From Gloeophyllum trabeum ATCC 11539 (Eukaryota; Basidiomycota; Agaricomycetes; Gloeophyllales; Gloeophyllaceae), in contig NW_006920413.1 of NCBI RefSeq assembly GCF_000344685.1, positions 275,556-339,555 on the forward strand: 64,000 nucleotides of DNA, written 5' to 3'. Below are positions 62,058 to 64,000 of the stretch, in pieces (the first letter of the stretch is position 1; the number at the start of each line of letters is the position of its first letter). Made by a program: the position numbers and the translations under genes. The notes beneath the pieces are model-generated. The model was given only the letters and a program-made list of their open reading frames with translations. It was not told the DNA's origin and did no database searches.

Positions 62058-64000
62058 CTTGGATATTGTATTGGAGCGATTTTCAACGCCAGCGCTCGAG
62101 GGCTATAGGGGAGGAAGGGTCACAGATATATAGCGGGAACTGTGATGCAATCTGAACTTGCAGCAGCGCTGCGCACCTGCGGCGAACACAGATACCATCC
62201 TCGTTGCTCGATGACATCGTTGGCCGGTGCATCAAGCCGGCAAGCCATGCCAGTGACGGCACATATCAGGAATGCCACTATACATAAATATCATCCTTCA
62301 ACAGCAGATGATTATAGTTCCAGCCACGGAACCGAAGCGCGTCCTCAATCTGGCCTAGGATAGCAAACACTTAACTGTGTTTGATATATCTAGCGGCCGG
62401 CGCTGCTGTATAAATCATGACGCACCGGCGAATGAGATAAGGGCAAATCGCTCTCTGAAGGAACAGGTGCATCAACACTCATCGTGTCTTGAAAACAGTG
62501 GTGTACTTAGAATATACTCTGGCCATCCTGCGGGTGGCTTCCCCTAGCGGTAAGGGGACAAACTTGGATGATGACCGGACGATCACTTACCACTGGAGCA
62601 GGCGACCCTCTCAGGCTGCCATGAGTGGGATGATCCAGCGACCGGCGCCATTAAGGCAACACGTCCCACAGACCGCGGCAGATGATCATGACGGTAGTGG
62701 AGCGATAGAAGAGGCTGTAAAAACATCCTGCGAGTGAGCAGCATGGCATCTCAATAATGCACCTGGAGAAACGGATGAATGAGCTGTCCAGGGGAGGTGT
62801 ATTGGCCCATGCCGCGGAGACTTTGAGAGTATCGAGGCCGCATAAATGCCTCGTATATCAGCGCTGAGGAGTGCACAGGAATTGTGTTCCTCTGGGAGCC
62901 CAAGAACTGGTCTGAGCGCATCAAGATACTTGATCATGATGGCCTCGGACCCTGAGGCTCCCAGTCCAATGACCTTCTCCGCCACGATAACCGCGGAACA
63001 GTGATATCCTGACTATCAACGATTGACGATTGAAGCCACAAAGGCCCACTATTTTGACTACGATGGGGGTACTCCAACGGGACCACCACCGCGGTACTTA
63101 CGGGAAGCTAGTCCGTATATGGCAGGATGTCAGGCCCCTCTAACCGTGCCGAGGTGAAGCGGACTTTGCAAGAAGACAGTATACCAGCGACCTGAATTTA
63201 AAGGCAGAAATAGGTATTACCTCCAGATTGGCCATGAATACGATGCTATATATAATAGACGGAAGGCAAGGTGCTATTATGATCATACCTTAAAGACAGT
63301 CCTTGTGAGCTCGAGCTGGTCGGCAGGTCAGAGGTAAGGCCGCGGTTTCCGTTTCCATAGTGGGGGTCGGCAACTCCTGCCAGCCGAATGTCCGCGTGAC
63401 CGTGATTGTCACACTCGCGTCTCACAATCCGGCCTCGCTACTCATCTCGGGTTGTGTGGCATATTCCTTCGTGGTAGTGAGCTCTACTACAATGAGATAG
63501 ATTGGTTGTCTCAGATACAGGGCTATATGGATAATATCTACAATAAGAAGCACTATTATAGTCTATATAGTGCTCTATATTAGTAATAAAGCAGTATTCT
63601 TCAGAGTCCTCAGGCATTACAGCAGCTGGCTGGTAAAGAATTAAAAGGGTAGACTTCAGAGAATCTCTTGACAGCCTCCAATAGTGCAGTAATCTTTGCA
63701 GATCCTATCTTCCGGAATTGAGTCTTCTGTCCTCGAGAACGCCCTATCCAGGGCCTATCCATGACGAGGAAGCCCAGCAGATCAATCAAGCAGCCCAGAA
63801 TAGCTGCGAGACCAGCCAGAAGTGATGCGTCACCGTAAAAACACGTCCCGACGCGTCGCGACGCGCTCGTTCAACGCGTCTCGGCACTTGCCGAGCAGGC
63901 TCATTGGGCTGCACGTCGTTGTGGTGCAAACTGTGGATTCCACACAGCACCACAATTCCCAGAAAAATCATATAATATTCTTTTATGAACGAAAAATGAC
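62058..64000. other. Unassigned 1.9-kb right end
   Basis: No supported gene. A 99-codon minus frame (62686-62985) and an adjacent frame with an LIYEAF string recall the LIYGAP block of the 7-TM genes but are too weak to call. The last 450 bases are AT-rich, with short frames only and no transposon end I can define. Confidence 0.35.

Noticed and set aside
62640..62985. Possible third 7-TM relic (LIYEAF string on the minus strand)
   Set aside because: Only one short block resembles the paralogues and the flanking exons are missing; similarity could be chance.
63786..64000. Possible transposon fragment at the right edge
   Set aside because: No terminal repeat, duplication or transposase motif could be identified in the available bases.

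Overview
The window is nuclear DNA of a filamentous basidiomycete, most likely an Agaricomycete of the polypore or related wood-decay type. The reasons are dense 45-60 nt GT-AG introns in almost every gene, compact gene spacing, a cluster of multi-exon cytochrome P450s with microexons, a glutathionyl-hydroquinone reductase, a DASH-complex subunit, an HSP110 and a family of seven-transmembrane proteins typical of these fungi. All gene models were spliced by eye from phase-compatible introns. No RNA gene, CRISPR array or prokaryotic feature was found.

Layout. 0-5.9 kb: a possible gene end entering from the left, an alpha/beta-hydrolase esterase, a decayed P450 3' end, and a palindromic MITE with a TA duplication. 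5.9-10.5 kb: housekeeping genes SQS1-like (R3H + G-patch) and USE1 (ER SNARE). 11.1-16.2 kb: two tandem P450 paralogues with identical 13-exon structure; the first is intact, the second carries a stop, a +1 frameshift, a Thr-to-Ala change in the I-helix and a 48 bp minisatellite expansion. 17.4-30 kb: HSP110, a very large Arg/Asp/Pro-rich disordered protein, glutathionyl-hydroquinone reductase (ECM4 type), a PWWP + TFIIS-N-like chromatin protein, and a secretory/membrane protein of unknown function. 31.9-42.8 kb: gene-poor accessory stretch with a DUF6914-like protein, an NmrA-like NAD(P)-binding protein, a class C beta-lactamase-fold serine hydrolase and a short-chain dehydrogenase, separated by 2.5-3.4 kb of unassigned DNA. 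42.9-57.5 kb: dense conserved block with DAD4 (DASH complex), SEA4/MIOS (GATOR2/SEACAT), a Cps1/hyaluronan-synthase-like GT2, lysyl-tRNA synthetase with a likely dual-targeting start, an Ariadne-type RBR ubiquitin ligase, and a type II membrane protein with GDS and DxxH motifs. 58.4-62.1 kb: two paralogous seven-TM proteins arranged tail to tail. 62-64 kb: no supported gene.

Functional view. The conserved genes cover TORC1 signalling, translation, ER trafficking, proteostasis, spindle attachment and splicing/ribosome biogenesis. The accessory genes (P450s, esterase, SDR, NmrA-like, beta-lactamase-like, hydroquinone reductase) are oxidoreductases and hydrolases of the sort used in xenobiotic, lignin-derivative or secondary metabolism, but they do not form one contiguous biosynthetic cluster. 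Nothing here is convincingly a new molecular system. The most informative oddities are the decaying P450 array, conserved microexons, two alternative-start organelle-targeting candidates and the inverted 7-TM pair.
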